Shown here piece after piece: positions 42,565 through 55,217 of a stretch of DNA of 64,000 bases. The stretch spans positions 5,069,962 through 5,133,961 of the forward strand of contig JAJEKV010000054.1 in the NCBI GenBank assembly GCA_021234155.1, written 5' to 3'. Within the stretch, counting starts at the first letter, position 1; every line of letters begins with the position of its first letter. This DNA is from Isoetes taiwanensis (lineage: Eukaryota > Streptophyta > Lycopodiopsida > Isoetales > Isoetaceae). Position numbers and translations under genes: made by a program. The notes under the pieces were generated by a model. It was not told where the DNA came from. It made no database searches and worked only from the letters and a program-made list of their open reading frames with translations.

Positions 42565-43740
42565 TTAATGGAAGTTGACTTGATAACCAGAATCTGTAAT
42601 CTTGCTGATGGAGAGAAGACTCTTTGTTAGCCCTGGAACATGAAGTACATTGCGAATCTTACCATGAGACCCATTTGGAAGTGAGAAAGAGATGGTGCCC
42701 ATGCCAATGCCTTCTTGCTGGGAATCATCTCCTAAGCGAACAATGCGAGGAAGTGGAAGGGATTTATAACTGAGAAAGAAATGGCGATGGGGAGTCATAT
42801 GTGAAGTAGCCCCTGAATCTAAATACCAGGAGCTAGTAGTGTGTGAGATGGAAGAATCTTCAGAAGAGAACAGATACTCAAGATTGGGCAGATCGGGCTC
42901 TTCTTCATCATCAATGGTGAGATTGTTTCGTTCTTCAACGGGATGAGCTTTGGGAGGATTATGAGATGGTGGCGTGGCAACTGGAGTGGGTAACAGAGGA
43001 GCAGTGATCACTTCTTTACAATCACGAGCATAGTGACCCATTTTCTGGCATCTGAAGCACTGAATATGATTTTTATCAGTCTTGGGCTTGCGGGAAAAAG
43101 AGGAATTCTGAGGTCTTTTAGAATTCGCAAATTGCAAGGATTCTTCTGTAGATGCTTTTCCCTTCCTTAAAGTTTCAAGAAGCACACGGTCAATAGTATC
43201 ATCAAAACTGAAATCTTCAACTTTACCTTCCAAGAAAGTAACGAGATGGCTGAATGATGATGGCAGGCTATTGAGTAAGACACAAACTTTCTCATCTTCA
43301 GAAATGCTAGCTCCTGTGGCAGCCAGATCGTCAAGCAAATCTTTCATGTTGCGGATGTGAGCATCCACATCCTCCCCTTCATGCATCTCCATGGCATGCA
43401 ACTTTTTTCTGAGTAATACTCTGTTAACAGCAGTTGTGGAAGCATAGCGCTTCAAAAGGATTGCCCAAGCCTCCCTGGCAGTGGTTGCGTCCTTGACACT
43501 CCCACAGATAATGATCCTTGCCTTCAAATCCCGAGCTGCATGTGAGGCAGGGTCCTCTTCAGCTTCTGTTTCCCCTTCCCCATGATCCTCCTGATTCACG
43601 GGTTTCACTATTTGCCAGAGATTCTTATCCTGCAGAATCATCTGGATTCTCCATTTCCAGAGGTGGAAATTTTTGCCCTCAAATCTTTCCACAAGCTTCC
43701 ATTCAGTTTGACCTCCTTGTGCGCCTCCAACGGAATACAT
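42565..43740 (-). CDS. Copia gag and protease (391 aa)
   Basis: The frame starts MYSVGGAQGG. Gag residues about 12-200 carry the usual copia features (NFHLWKWRIQMIL, LLNSLPSSFSHLV). A zinc knuckle, CFRCQKMGHYARDC, has C228, C231, H236 and C241. The protease motif WYLDSGATSHMTPH has its Asp at residue 308. The frame ends in TAA after GYQVNFH, at the junction to integrase where copia elements normally read on. The start ATG is preceded by a 24-base A run on the sense strand (T on plus, 43,741-43,764). Confidence 0.95.
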   Translation of the reverse strand: MYSVGGAQGGQTEWKLVERFEGKNFHLWKWRIQMILQDKNLWQIVKPVNQEDHGEGETEAEEDPASHAARDLKARIIICGSVKDATTAREAWAILLKRYASTTAVNRVLLRKKLHAMEMHEGEDVDAHIRNMKDLLDDLAATGASISEDEKVCVLLNSLPSSFSHLVTFLEGKVEDFSFDDTIDRVLLETLRKGKASTEESLQFANSKRPQNSSFSRKPKTDKNHIQCFRCQKMGHYARDCKEVITAPLLPTPVATPPSHNPPKAHPVEERNNLTIDDEEEPDLPNLEYLFSSEDSSISHTTSSWYLDSGATSHMTPHRHFFLSYKSLPLPRIVRLGDDSQQEGIGMGTISFSLPNGSHGKIRNVLHVPGLTKSLLSISKITDSGYQVNFH

Positions 43741-43848
43741 TTTTTTTTTTTTTTTTTTTTTTTTAAATGAAAGTGAATGCGTAGAGAAGACTAAGAAATG
43801 AGATGCGGCTTAGGCGGATGGGATTAGCAACGACGTGGGCCCATAACC

Positions 43849-44169
43849 TGTTAAGATCTAGCAGAGAACAAGGAAAGGATTCTATTCAACTGGAATAAAA
43901 AGAGTACAGACAGGTTGATCAAGAATGATCAAAAGGAAATAGACAACAATGAAAGAACAAGTAAACGGAATTAGCAGGAGTAGGTGTAGGCGCACAGATC
44001 CAAAACTCTCCAAATTTCGGTGGTGAACAACTCCTCAGGAGATCCCTTTTATGGACACGACCTGTAACAAATCTTCTAAATATGGAACACGGTTGAGATT
44101 GGGAATCTTTCCGTTGGAACTGCGGATCTCCAACAAACGTGGCTGAGTTGGCTCTGTTATAATCCAACA
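43849..44169 (-). repeat. Copia 5' LTR
   Basis: This is the upstream LTR in the sense of transcription. Inside it, the minus strand continues GGTTATGGGCCCACG, the probable primer-binding region. Outside is ATAAG. Confidence 0.95.
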
Positions 44170-44174
44170 ATAAG

Positions 44175-44754
44175 ATGAGTTGGCATTGCTACCTTGCTGT
44201 GCAACAAAGCTTCCCATCTGTGTCATGTGGCCCGTGTAGCTTGAAGGTGTTCATTTTGTTGCTACATAAGTTTTACGCTTAAGCGCGCAGCCAATGAACA
44301 CCCCCTATGTCAAATAGAGGAGTTAAAAAAAAAGGTTTAACCCTTAGTATTAAAAGTTGTTGCCTTTTAAGTGCGCCACCCTTCCCAATCTACCCATGAC
44401 TTTTCAATTTACCTTTAAACCGAGACAGGGAAGAAAGAGCGCCCACTTACAGGGTATGGCTCAATTCTTTTTTTATTTGGGTTTCTTGCACTTAGAAAAG
44501 AGCAAATTTGAATTATATACGATCAACGTTTCTGGGGCATTCTCGATTGCAGCTATTCTTTAACTTGTAAGCTAAATTTTTTTTTTTGTTATGCTGTTGG
44601 TTTAACATTATCACGTCAGTGTTTGAGCATTAGTTAGTCATTAATTCTTACCTCAGCTAATTAGTAGGGACATAATCTCAAATACACAGACGGATATAGA
44701 CATATAGTCTAGTTTGCCAAGAGATAAAAGGGATTATGGCAAAATATGATAAAG
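44175..44754. other. Intergenic; no feature recognised
   Basis: AT-rich spacer between the copia element and the 3' side of the GST gene. No repeats or coding seen. Confidence 0.35.
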
Positions 44755-44762
44755 TTTTATTA
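44755..44762 (-). terminator. Polyadenylation signal of the GST gene
   Basis: AATAAAA on the minus strand, about 25 nt after the GST stop codon, a fitting position for a polyadenylation signal. Confidence 0.5.
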
Positions 44763-44784
44763 TAGAAATGCTGATAACAGTGGA

Positions 44785-45800
<1,016 letters not shown>

Positions 45801-45849
45801 TCAGGATGGTTCTACGTGGCATGTTGTTAGCCACCCATAGGTGGGATGC

Positions 45850-46666
45850 TTCTTAGGAAAGAGCACAACAAAAGCACTTGGAAATGGGTTTCCGAATTCA
45901 AACTTTGTTGCTAGGCTTACAGCATGTATTCTTTTTGGTGGTCAATTTTATGTTACATAATATATACAAGCATTTAGCGCTGCGCCAGTGCCTTTTGTCG
46001 TAGTATGTGTATAAATATATCGTGTCCAACGGACAGAATAGTAGGGAGGCATGCATAGTATGAGGTTATGATAGTGGTTTTGGTGAAACGCGTTTGGCAT
46101 TAAATCTTGTACAGTAACATGGTTACGATTTGCCCTATAGAACAATCCACCAAAGTAACATAGAGCTTTCGAAATTGGAACAACATTTTAATGAATACGA
46201 AAGAAGAGGCTGCAAGGGGTGCAACATGGTTTAGATTTGTGCTTCAAAACAATGTCAACATTCATGTTTAAGTTGATTGAGTGAGAATAATATAGAGCAT
46301 TTGGAATGGTACAACATTGTAGAAGACCACGTTCCCTTAAAATCCTAGAAGCGGCATACTACTTGATAATATCCTTCCACCAATTCCTTCCATTCCTTTT
46401 TTATGTGCTATCCTAGCCGATCCTTGATTGCTTATGGGCCTCTTAGGAAAGTGGGAAAAAATAAATGAATCGATGCATGAAGTATCTCATTGGAAAGCCA
46501 AATACATTGCCTCTACAGATCGAAAACAATAAATGGAAGCGTTTGGAGGCCCACAAACCGAACGAAGGCATAAAATCCCATCAATATAAAATTCTATCAA
46601 TATGCAAACCTGACAATTTATTTATGGAACTCTGTTCAAAATATAAATATACCAGAACACTTGCAA
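45850..46666. other. No feature recognised
   Basis: Upstream side of the GST gene. Short frames only, no repeats noticed. GST promoter elements may lie in the part nearest 45.8 kb but none is identifiable. Confidence 0.3.
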
Positions 46667-47629
46667 TAATAAGGGTACCTACACACCATGGGGTTAAATT
46701 AAAGTAAATTTTAAGATAACCAATTGTTTGTTATGCTAAATTAAGGTTGTTTTTATCGAGCTTTCACACTAGCTGTTATGTTAATTACTAACATTACGAA
46801 ATCTGTTAAAATGATTTTCACACATGTGATTGTTATGTTATTTATTAACATAACAGAATTTGTTAAAAATATTTTCGCACTAGAGTTGTTATGTTAGTTT
46901 TTAACTTAACAGAATCTGTTAAAAAGCTTTTCACATTGCAAAACAAAAATTAATCTATTAATGGTCATTTCATAATCTGAACAAACTGTTAATGGTCGTT
47001 TGGCTCCAAGAATTTACTAACAGTTTTACAAGAAGAACGTGTATAAGAAGAACGTGTGCATCCATAGTACAACCAGCCTTTATATCTAGCATAACATTGC
47101 ATTCACTGGATCGTTTGTATATACTTGATACAAATTCTATTGTATACATAATACAAATTCCAGAAATAAACTTGGTTTTGGAACAATGATAAAGAGAAAA
47201 TACAAAAACGTTAGAAAACTGGCCTGTTGCTGCCTCAGAAATATTGCTGCCAATGTTATCAGATATGTAAGAGGTAGTCATGATGGCAGATTTGATTGCA
47301 GCAGCTGCTCCAGGAAGGATGACCGTACCTCTATAGCAGATAGAAAAATACTACTCTGTTTGATCCTACGAATACTGGCATGGCCCTTTGTGCACATACT
47401 CGGCTCATAGATACCATATCTGCATTCCTGTAGCTTGTTGCGCCACATTATATGCTCATAGTTACAAATACTAAGATACACTAATGTCATGCTTTGCTTA
47501 GAGGATTTTGTGAACCACGCATATGGTCAAAAGCACTTGGTCAAAAGACTAGTCTTGTGCCACATTAGGCTAGATTAGGGATATGTTCAAGGCTACAATT
47601 AGTCTTTCTGTGCCAACATTTTTAGCGTG

Positions 47630-48258
47630 TTGTAGTGCTGGCACCAATGTCAATGCTTCCATGCTTCATTTTGGCAAGTTCCACTTGTGCTTGCATAAGT
47701 AGCTGCATCCTTTGCATCTGCAAAATTGCAGCATTGAGTGGGAACGCTAAATTTTTCTTCCAGTATTTAACTGAACAGAACGAAACAAAAATGGTATTGC
47801 TCCTTGCAGCCAATACACTATATACTTGTTTTACAAGGGACTTAACAGAAGGATTCACAGTGGAACATTGCAGTATGTCCGTCAATTGGGTTGCAACTAG
47901 GTCTGACATGTGCAAAGTTTCTGGACTGTAACAAATACAACTTGAAATTACAGCTAGCCACGACTTACTGTTAATCATAGTCAATACCAAATGAAGGCAT
48001 TCTCTTTGTTGATGTGTGTCAGAGGGCATGTCAAGTTCCTGATGAAGCATCAGAAAATTCTTCATCGTTGTGTTATAATTGTCAATTCAACATGCAGCTC
48101 AAAATATCAAGAGGCAATAAACTCATTTAAACAAAGTAATACAGATCTTACCCAACTGCTCATATTGCGGGCATCAATGTCAATGCTTTCATGCTTCATT
48201 TTGGCAAGTTCCACTTGCAAAGTAGCTGCATCCTTTGCATCTCCAAATCCCTTGTAAA
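47630..48258 (-). pseudogene. Duplicated exon-like fragment (VELAKMKH-SIDI)
   Basis: Two minus-strand segments, 47,722-47,630 and 48,258-48,160, encode related peptides: QVELAKMKHGSIDIGA and QVELAKMKHESIDIDA. Both are preceded by a GATGCAAAGGATGCAGCTACTT-like lead. They look like duplicated exons of an unidentified gene captured in the transposon. A 147-codon frame (48,065-47,622) covers the first, but its upstream part resembles nothing known. Confidence 0.45.
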
Positions 48259-48442
48259 TTGCATTCGTATTTTCATTAAATCTGATAGCTGTTGCTGCAC
48301 TTCAAAAAGTATAACCCAACATGGTATCTCATGCAACACTCTGAATATTCCTGAATCCTTCACTTACACTTTAGACAGTAGCCCATGCCAATGCCAAGCT
48401 TATGCAAAGGTCTGGAGGTCTGACCTATGCCATCTTTCACAG

Positions 48443-48520
48443 GCTACTGCTCATGGACTGCCAACTATTGCAACAACAAATGGTGGCTCAGTAGACATTG
48501 AATGTGTACCATTACCAACC
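48443..48520 (+). pseudogene. Sucrose-phosphate-synthase-like exon fragment
   Basis: After a CACAG acceptor-like site the frame reads ATAHGLPTIATTNGGSVDI, close to the conserved glycosyltransferase motif AAAHGLPxVATKNGGPVDI of plant sucrose-phosphate synthases. It is only about 25 codons, without neighbouring exons. It lies inside the terminal-inverted-repeat element, so capture is likely. Another GT4-type glycosyltransferase source is possible. Confidence 0.6.
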
Positions 48521-48845
48521 TTTAATAGTTTGTTAATTAATGGGCACACTATAGAGTAGAACACAGAAGTTCCTGGGTTTGATACTGGTCCATTCCCAGT
48601 TTCTAACAGTTCCAAAACTCACATACATGAATTTCATGGTTTCTACATTTTCGTGACCATAAAGCACTACAAGTACTGAATGAAAATGCACAGAATTTAC
48701 AAATAGTACTGAACGAAAAAGCAAAGAAAGTAGAATAAAACAGCACAGAAAAAATCAGGATATAGGAAAGGAATATCTACCGGGAGTTTAGCAACGCCAG
48801 TTTTGCTGCTGGTTAGCATTCGAGCCGATGCCACAACGACCTCGA

Positions 48846-48925
48846 CTCCGGCCTCGTTCTATGCCTCGACCTCCGGCCTCGTTCTATGCCTCGACCTCCG
48901 GCCTCGTTCTGAACTCCGGCCTCGT
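48846..48925. repeat. Short GC-rich tandem repeats (about 25-bp unit)
   Basis: The unit GGCCTCGTTCTATGCCTCGA plus CCTCC occurs about three times, with shorter derivatives after it. Frames on both strands come from the repetition. Confidence 0.8.
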
Positions 48926-49217
48926 TCTGTCGACGGCCGCGATTTCGACTTGTTTGACAAACCTAAACCTAAATTGGAGGGGGCACCCAATAAATTTTCG
49001 TCATGAAATTGTAGGGTTGTCAACACATTGTTAACAATTAACAAAACAATAATGAATGTGAAAGGGGGTTAAATCTTGAAGTTAACTTTAACAAGTTGTT
49101 ATAAGTTAACCCCTTCATTTTAACTATTTCCTTAACAAAAATCATATGCGTTGCTAGTTAAGTTAAATTTTCTTAACATAACAATTTTAACCCTTTAGTG
49201 TGTAGGTACCCTAATAA

Positions 49218-51135
49218 GGTAGGCATACCAACCAAAGGTGAAATGAAGAGAAAAGGAGATGGCTGGGACCACCCAAAAAACAGATGCATAAGGAATAAGG
49301 TGTTGGCTAGAGGCAAGCACACAAGAGCTGGTAATATAGATCACACTTTTTGAAATGGAGATGGCGGAGGCAAAGGAGGAGAATGCTATGGCACCAAAGG
49401 AGGACATGGATCCCCTTCCAATTTTGAGAGTTCTGGTTCTGCTAGTTTCGTCAATTCTGGAGAACCAGAATAGACTAACTCAAGTTTAAAATCTGCAGAA
49501 CTCAACGTGGGCAAGAATTATTGCCCTTCCCTGGCCTTCTTTGACGGCTTCAAAATCAGACCAGGCCATTCCGATTCGGCAAGTCCAGCCAGTCTGGAAT
49601 AACCACAGATGCAATAAAAAAATGATCGTCCTTGAAGCTTCGTGGGTGGCCTTTGCCACCACTAAAACCCTGGATTATTGAAGAAATTGCTCGATTTGAG
49701 TTAATCATCAGCCTGGATTGGAGCCATTCTGCTGGTAACCCATTGAAATTACCTGATCACTGTTTAATTTTGAGTCTTAATTTTTGGATTCTTGCATAGG
49801 TGTAGCCAGCTGCGCTTCTTTATTGAAGCTCTCATATGTAAAGAGGTGACCAGAATTTGCCCAGCCGTAGGTGGGCACAGGGCACACCTTGAATAGGGCA
49901 ACTGTGTATGTCTAGAATAATTATATCATATTAAGGGATTGTTAGGACACCTAGAAGCTCCACGATTATGCTAAAACACATGCGAATTGGGCTTAGGAAT
50001 TCACAAATTGGACTGGGGAACTCACCTAGATTGCGGCTATAAATCCAGCAATTCGGCTGGAAGATCCGGCCGATTCTGTTGATAGGCACACGACCCTGGG
50101 TTGGCGAAGTTAAAATTTGCTGTGGAATCGGTGGATTGGCAGAGGGCATCTATAAATTAGATTAAGAATCGTATCAAAGCTGTTGCAGGCTTGATTAACT
50201 CTATATTGAGAGGCAAAATCATGTTTTGCAATTTAATCTCCATGAACATAGACTATGCAGTGGCATACCTGATTTATTGTCTCCCTCTTTCTACTCAGTG
50301 GGCAGGAAGAACGACCAATACTATTCGCTTCCAATCTTACGCACAAATTCGACTGAGAAATTAGTCCTATTGGATTGATATGCACATGGTTATGGACTAA
50401 GGAATCCGAAATTTTGCTGAAAGGGCTATGGATTCAACCATAAAAATCCAAGAATTTGTCTACAAAATATGTTTATTCAAAAAGCACACTCATTAGACTG
50501 TGTAATCGATCAATACGTCAGAAACCACTGTATAATTATGCGCTAAGGACTCCGAAATTTTGTTGAAAGAGCCATGGATTCGGCCATAAAAATCCTCAGA
50601 GGTCGATTTTCTTTCCCTATAAATTCACCATTCCAGGCAGTAAAGCAAGGAGGGAAGAAAGGACCGGAAGCCTGTATCCAGCGGAAAACACCTTTGCCTA
50701 ATTTGCCCACGCAAAATAACCTTCTGTATGCACCGAGAAGCTCAAGAATTATGCTAAGGGCCAGGCTAATTTGTGAACTTCTAAGCCCAATTCGGCATGA
50801 TAGGCACATGGTTTCAGCCTGAGCAATCCAAGGCTTTGATGATGAGCGAGACATTCTACAAATTAGACTAATATGCTATAAATGCGAGTGGCAACGCACC
50901 TGGGTATTTTGTGTTGCGTTCCTCGGCAGAGAATAATTTTCTTAGGTCCCGCGGTGTATCTGTAGAGTAAGCTCGTCGCAAGCTATCAATGTCTTTAAGG
51001 CAGTTCAAAGAGGTTTTTATTCAAGATATGGCATCGTGCCGGAAATCAATAGCCGGCTACAAATCTAGACATTTTGGAATTTTTTTATTTATTTTTGGAA
51101 CCGGAAAGGTGAGCCAGTAAGATTATATATAGTAA
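49218..51135. other. No gene recognised; small internal duplication
   Basis: The segment 50,394-50,460 recurs at 50,540-50,605 (shared CCGAAATTTTG, CATGGATTC, CCATAAAAATCC). Another similar pair lies near 49,948 and 50,728 (GAAGCTC, ATTATGCTAA). No coding or terminal structure was found. Confidence 0.45.
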
Positions 51136-53766
51136 GATATGCGCCCGATTTAGTTGCCCTTCCGTGAAAATCCTTTCAATTTTTTATAGAAACCTGTCCG
51201 AATTTCCTTGGAAACCCTTCCAATTTTCCAGAAAAATCCTTCCGGCTTTCAACCATGGAAACCCTTCCCAATTTCCAACTTTTGAAATTAGGAAGGTTTC
51301 CACGGAAGATAGGAAGATTTCCACTTTGAAAAATCGGAAGGGTTTCCGAGGAAAACAAGAAGGGTTTCCACGAAATTGTTATTTTTAGAATATTTACACA
51401 CGTGAGCCTTTATGGATCACGCTTATCGACACGAACGCCTTCCATTAAGGCGGCACGTCCATCAAGTATATGTCACCCCAAAATCCAAACTTTGAGTGGA
51501 AACCCTTCCTATTTTCCAATGCCAAAAAAATCGCTCACACTAGAAAACCTTGAAACATAGAAACCCTTCCAAATTTCCGTAAAACCAGGAAGGGTTTCCA
51601 TTCTTGAAGCATGGAAGTGTTTCCACTTAAAAATAAGATATTTGGATGCCGAGGTCGGGCAATAATTAATTTATATAATTTAATTCATGCGCCTGTTTCG
51701 GTGTTTAGGAAGAGATTTTTGTTTTACAACAAGCTTCTCTGTTCTTAGCTCTTCATCCTGCCGCTTGGCGGTTATCTAAACACCAGAGTATAATTGCTTC
51801 ATTCTACACAAGAATGGTTTCGTCAAGCTATGGTGGGATAGATATATTTTTTGCCATTTTTCCAGAGGTAAGTAAGATAAGATAAGATGAATTTTTACGT
51901 CCACGGGAACCCAACGGGTTATGGGACGACACATGCAAGGGCAACAGCCCATCTAAAACCTGGGGACTAGGGCCTTATTGTGGCAGACATCTTCATAAAT
52001 CCATCGCTTTCTTTTCTTCGGCTGTGGCCACCGGAATAAGGAAATCATTGCACGAGCTTGGCCTTCTTGAATCCGAGCTTTTTTTTTTCTTTTTTTTCTG
52101 AGTCTTTGGCAGTGGTCGGTGCAGAGATTCATGCTAAAAATGTGAAAAAAATAGTACCCATTGGAATCAGATCGGACCCAAACTTGCTAAAAATGTTCTG
52201 AGATCTGCCCAAAAATAGCCCGAGTTCATCAGCTATGGATAATCACTGTTTGATTTGGTAAATAAACGACAGTTTGCTCCAGTTTCAGATTTCAGATGTC
52301 AGATAATGTAAGATCTGCTAACGAATTCTGAGTTTTCTAAGTTCTTTAGATTGGGCGAAAAGGGATATGGAAGCAAGCTCCCCTGCTTTTTGGAATGACA
52401 TAAGTGCTACCGGAATTACAAATCTTTCTGCTCCATCTTACATATTTTACAAATTTAATGCAAGTCTGATTATAATAGTGGTCGTGCCGGTAGTAGCTTT
52501 TTTTCTTCTTGGATTAGTAGATTATATATACGGAAATGTTCTTTCAAAGATGACATCGATGCTGCCCTTCAAGCAACTGGAATCCATCGCCGAAAACCTA
52601 GCCAGTTCCATCTGCTTTTTAACAAGTAGTGCCATCTGGCGACTGGAAAGATTTGTACCACCTTACTATTCTTATGTCATTTCAGAACCCCCTATATACT
52701 TCCACTTCTTATGTCATTTTGTACCCCCATGTACGGGCTTCCTCCCACTTCCTTTTCGCACATCCCGTCACTGCCCGATGGACTACCTAGTTCTGTACCT
52801 CGGACATCACTTTCCGTGGGCGACATTGGTCGATTGTCGACGGAAGTGCATACGGACCTAGCGAAATGCAGTAGCTCTTTTTACTATGCAGACCATTATC
52901 CATGACGTGGATGTACCAGTGCCCTCCAGGCTTGGTACCCTTGAACCATTTACAGATCTATGGACGAGCTTCCACGAGGCACAAAGCCAGATAGCTCACA
53001 CCCCCCTTTCGCAGGGATGTACAGGATGGGCATGAGGGCGACGGTGGCGACAGAGGCGGAGGCAGAGGTAGAGGTAGAGGCCGTCCACCAGGTAGAGGTA
53101 GGGGTAGTGGTAGCGATAGAAATAGGCCAATAGGCAGAGGCAGGGGCAGGGGCAGAGGCAGAGGCAGAGATGGTCATGATATAGAGGCAACAGACTTTTT
53201 GCAGTTTCTCCAATGTTCCCTTCGCGGTCTTAATTCCTTTGTTTATCATATGCAACATGCCCTTTGGGGTCCCAATTCCTTAGTTAATCTTACCCCATAA
53301 AACTTCTAAGTGCATGTGAAAACCCTACCTATTTTCCTCCTTGTGTGGAAACCCTTCCTAATTTCCATCATGCAAGGAAATCAGGAAGGGTTTCCTTGGC
53401 ATTGGAAAATAGGAAGGGTTTCCACTCAAAATTTGAATTTTGGGGTGACGTGTACTTGATGGATGTGCCGCTTTAATGGAAGGCGTCTGTGTCGATAAGC
53501 GTGAGCCATGTTCACGCATGTAAATATTCTAAAAATATAATAATTTCGTAGAAACCCTTCTTGTTTTCCTCGGAAACCCTTCTGATTTTCCAAAATGGAA
53601 ACCCTTCCGAATTTCCATGGAAACCCTTCCTGATTTTAAAAGTTGAAAATTTGGAAGGGTTTCCACTATTGAAAGCCGGGAGGGTTTCCACGAAAACTCG
53701 GAAAGGTTTCCATGCAAAATCGGAAGGATTTCCATGGGAGGGCAATCAAATCGGGCGTACATATCG
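51136..53766. mobile_element. Long-inverted-repeat DNA element (about 2.6 kb)
   Basis: The left block (51,136-51,620) and right block (about 53,380-53,766) are diverged reverse complements. Both run GATATG..CGCCCGATTT.., then arrays of GGAAACCCTTCC-type units in both orientations, then a unique stretch (GGCTCACGCTTATCGACAC, CCATCAAGTA, GTCACCCCAAAAT). Long terminal inverted repeats rich in short motifs fit a MULE-like or foldback element; the exact ends and target duplication were not found. The interior (51,650-53,320) has no intact transposase. Confidence 0.75.
52367..53284 (+). pseudogene. Unidentified coding remnants inside the long-inverted-repeat element, with Arg-Gly-rich tract
   Basis: A frame at 52,367-52,861 has a hydrophobic stretch (LIIIVVVPVVAFFLLGLVDY). 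A second frame near 52,740-52,905 reads plausible protein (SVGDIGRLSTEVHTDL). At 53,030-53,175 an Arg-Gly tract (GGGRGRGRGRPPGRGRGSG and GRGRGRGRGRDGHDIEAT) is followed by LQFLQCSLRGLNSFVYHMQH up to about 53,284. These are in different frames. They may be exons of one captured or transposon gene, but I cannot assign a family. Confidence 0.35.
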
Positions 53767-53966
53767 CAAAAAAAACCTTCTTAATTTTCTTGCATGATGG
53801 AAAGTAGGAAGGGTTTCCACACAAGGGGGAAAATAGCAAGGGTTTCCACACAAAGAGGAAAATAGGTAGGTTTCCACATGCAGTTAGAAATTTCATGAGA
53901 TATGATTAATTAAGGAATTGAGATTCAAAGGGCATGTTGCATATGATTAACTAAAGAATTAAGACC
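53230..53966. repeat. Secondary inverted repeat around the right end of the element
   Basis: The sequence 53,230-53,410 (CATATGCAACATGCCCTTTG, TTCCTCCTTGTGTGGAAACC, CCATCATGCAAG) is repeated in inverse at 53,785-53,966, so the right terminal block is itself flanked by inverted copies. This suggests a foldback rearrangement or a nested related element. Confidence 0.7.
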
Positions 53967-54735
53967 CCAAACGACACAATGGAGATATGACAAAAAGCCG
54001 CCTCCAAGCTCGTAAAAAAGTAGCATGCGACTCTTCAAAAGTGGTTCGGATTTGACAACACAATTTGATACAATTTGGTAGTAAAGTTACTCTTATCAAA
54101 ATGTTTGGCAAATTTGGCAATCTAAAAGAGGTTGGAAATGCCTTTTTTCAAATTGATCCAAAAGACCAAGCATGTGCAAGCTAAGAAGTCAAAGGAGAAG
54201 GTAAAAAGATTCATGTTCAGATTGTGAGTCTAAGGCTTGAAATGATGGCATAGTTTTTCCTTCAATTGTCCACATGTTATTTTTATGCTTGTAGTGCAAT
54301 CAATATTGTTTTTAGTACAATAAGACTTATTTTTTCCTAGTTTAGTTTTAAATAAACGACGGATTCATTAAAAAAGCCTTTTGGGAATTGAACCCAAACA
54401 AGTCCATTTAGGCGTCGTTCACTATCGTCGGTTAGATCCACAACCACAATGTAATCTACATATGTCATCAGCTCGTCCTGATAATCTCTCTTCTCTTTGG
54501 CATCAATAAGGATTGAAGTCCAAGCTCCTTTGCCCGTATGTACAACCATTCAATCAATGGAAAAGGTCTAGAATATACTCTTTAGCTTGATTTTCATATT
54601 CACAAAGGCTTGAATATTGGAGATCGGTCCTATTAGCATTAATAACACGTTGAACCAAGAATTTCAGAGGAAAGGCACTTGCACTTATGATTCTTCTACA
54701 ATAACATGTCAATTTCATAACATCAAAAAATGTGT
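53967..54735. other. No gene recognised
   Basis: Short frames only. The last part may belong to the LINE fragment that follows. Confidence 0.3.
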
Positions 54736-54890
54736 ATGAGAGGGAAGTGCCCAGGATTGGATGGTATACCAATTGATTTCTTTCAAGAATATTGGGAATG
54801 GTTGGAGCCAGATGTATTTGACGCTTTTTGTAACTTTCGAGGGTCTACTGCCATGGACAAAATTTTGAATACAGGTGACAAAATTTAGTG
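54736..54890 (+). mobile_element. L1-type LINE reverse transcriptase fragment
   Basis: The frame reads KCPGLDGIPIDFFQEYWEWL and then DVFDAFCNF..ILNTGD, matching the start of the plant L1 RT domain (SPGPDGFP.EFF..FW). It is short and isolated. It differs from the LINE family at 15-22 kb. Confidence 0.7.
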
Positions 54891-55217
54891 TATCCGCACA
54901 TTTTGTCATTACGCATTATGTCCTCACAGGAACTGTTTGTAAATATATATTCTTATTATGTGGAATAAAATAACTCTCAGATATCTGCTTTCTTTAATTG
55001 TTTGGATACATTATGTGCTCAAAGCAATATACATGTATATATGCATGGCACAAAAGAATTATTAACCATTAGTTGATCAATGATCAAGCTTCTGTATTAC
55101 AGTTACTCTGTAGCTTTTGTAGGTTTTGTTTGCGACAAAGGAAATATTTGGATCCCCTTGAAACAGGAATAATTTCTTACTATATATAGGTTTTCTTCGT
55201 TTGATGCATATAGGCAG

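Larger units (their letters stand above)
39422..44169 (-). mobile_element. Complete Ty1/copia retrotransposon, 4,748 bp
   Basis: Two 321-bp LTRs with TGTT...AACA ends flank one coding region on the minus strand. The direct repeat ATAAG lies on both sides (39,417-39,421 and 44,170-44,174), the 5-bp target duplication. The order gag, protease, integrase, reverse transcriptase, RNase H is that of copia. The LTRs differ at 7 of 321 positions by my count (97.8% identity), so insertion is fairly recent. The coding region is open apart from one in-frame TAA. Promoter and polyadenylation signals should lie in the LTR at 43,849-44,169. Confidence 0.97.
46673..49211. mobile_element. Terminal-inverted-repeat DNA transposon, Harbinger-like, non-autonomous (2,539 bp)
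   Basis: The left end, GGGTACCTACACAC (then 4 variable bases, then GGGTTAAA), is repeated in inverse at the right end, 23 of 26 matching. TAATAA occurs directly outside both ends (46,667-46,672 and 49,212-49,217). The minimal duplication TAA would suit PIF/Harbinger, whose target is TWA, and G-rich ends also fit. Subterminal regions hold repeated GTTATGTTAA / TTAACATAAC units (46,745-46,935 and 49,030-49,190). No transposase is seen inside. Instead there are gene-like fragments: a sucrose-phosphate-synthase piece and a duplicated exon-like segment. Confidence 0.8.
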
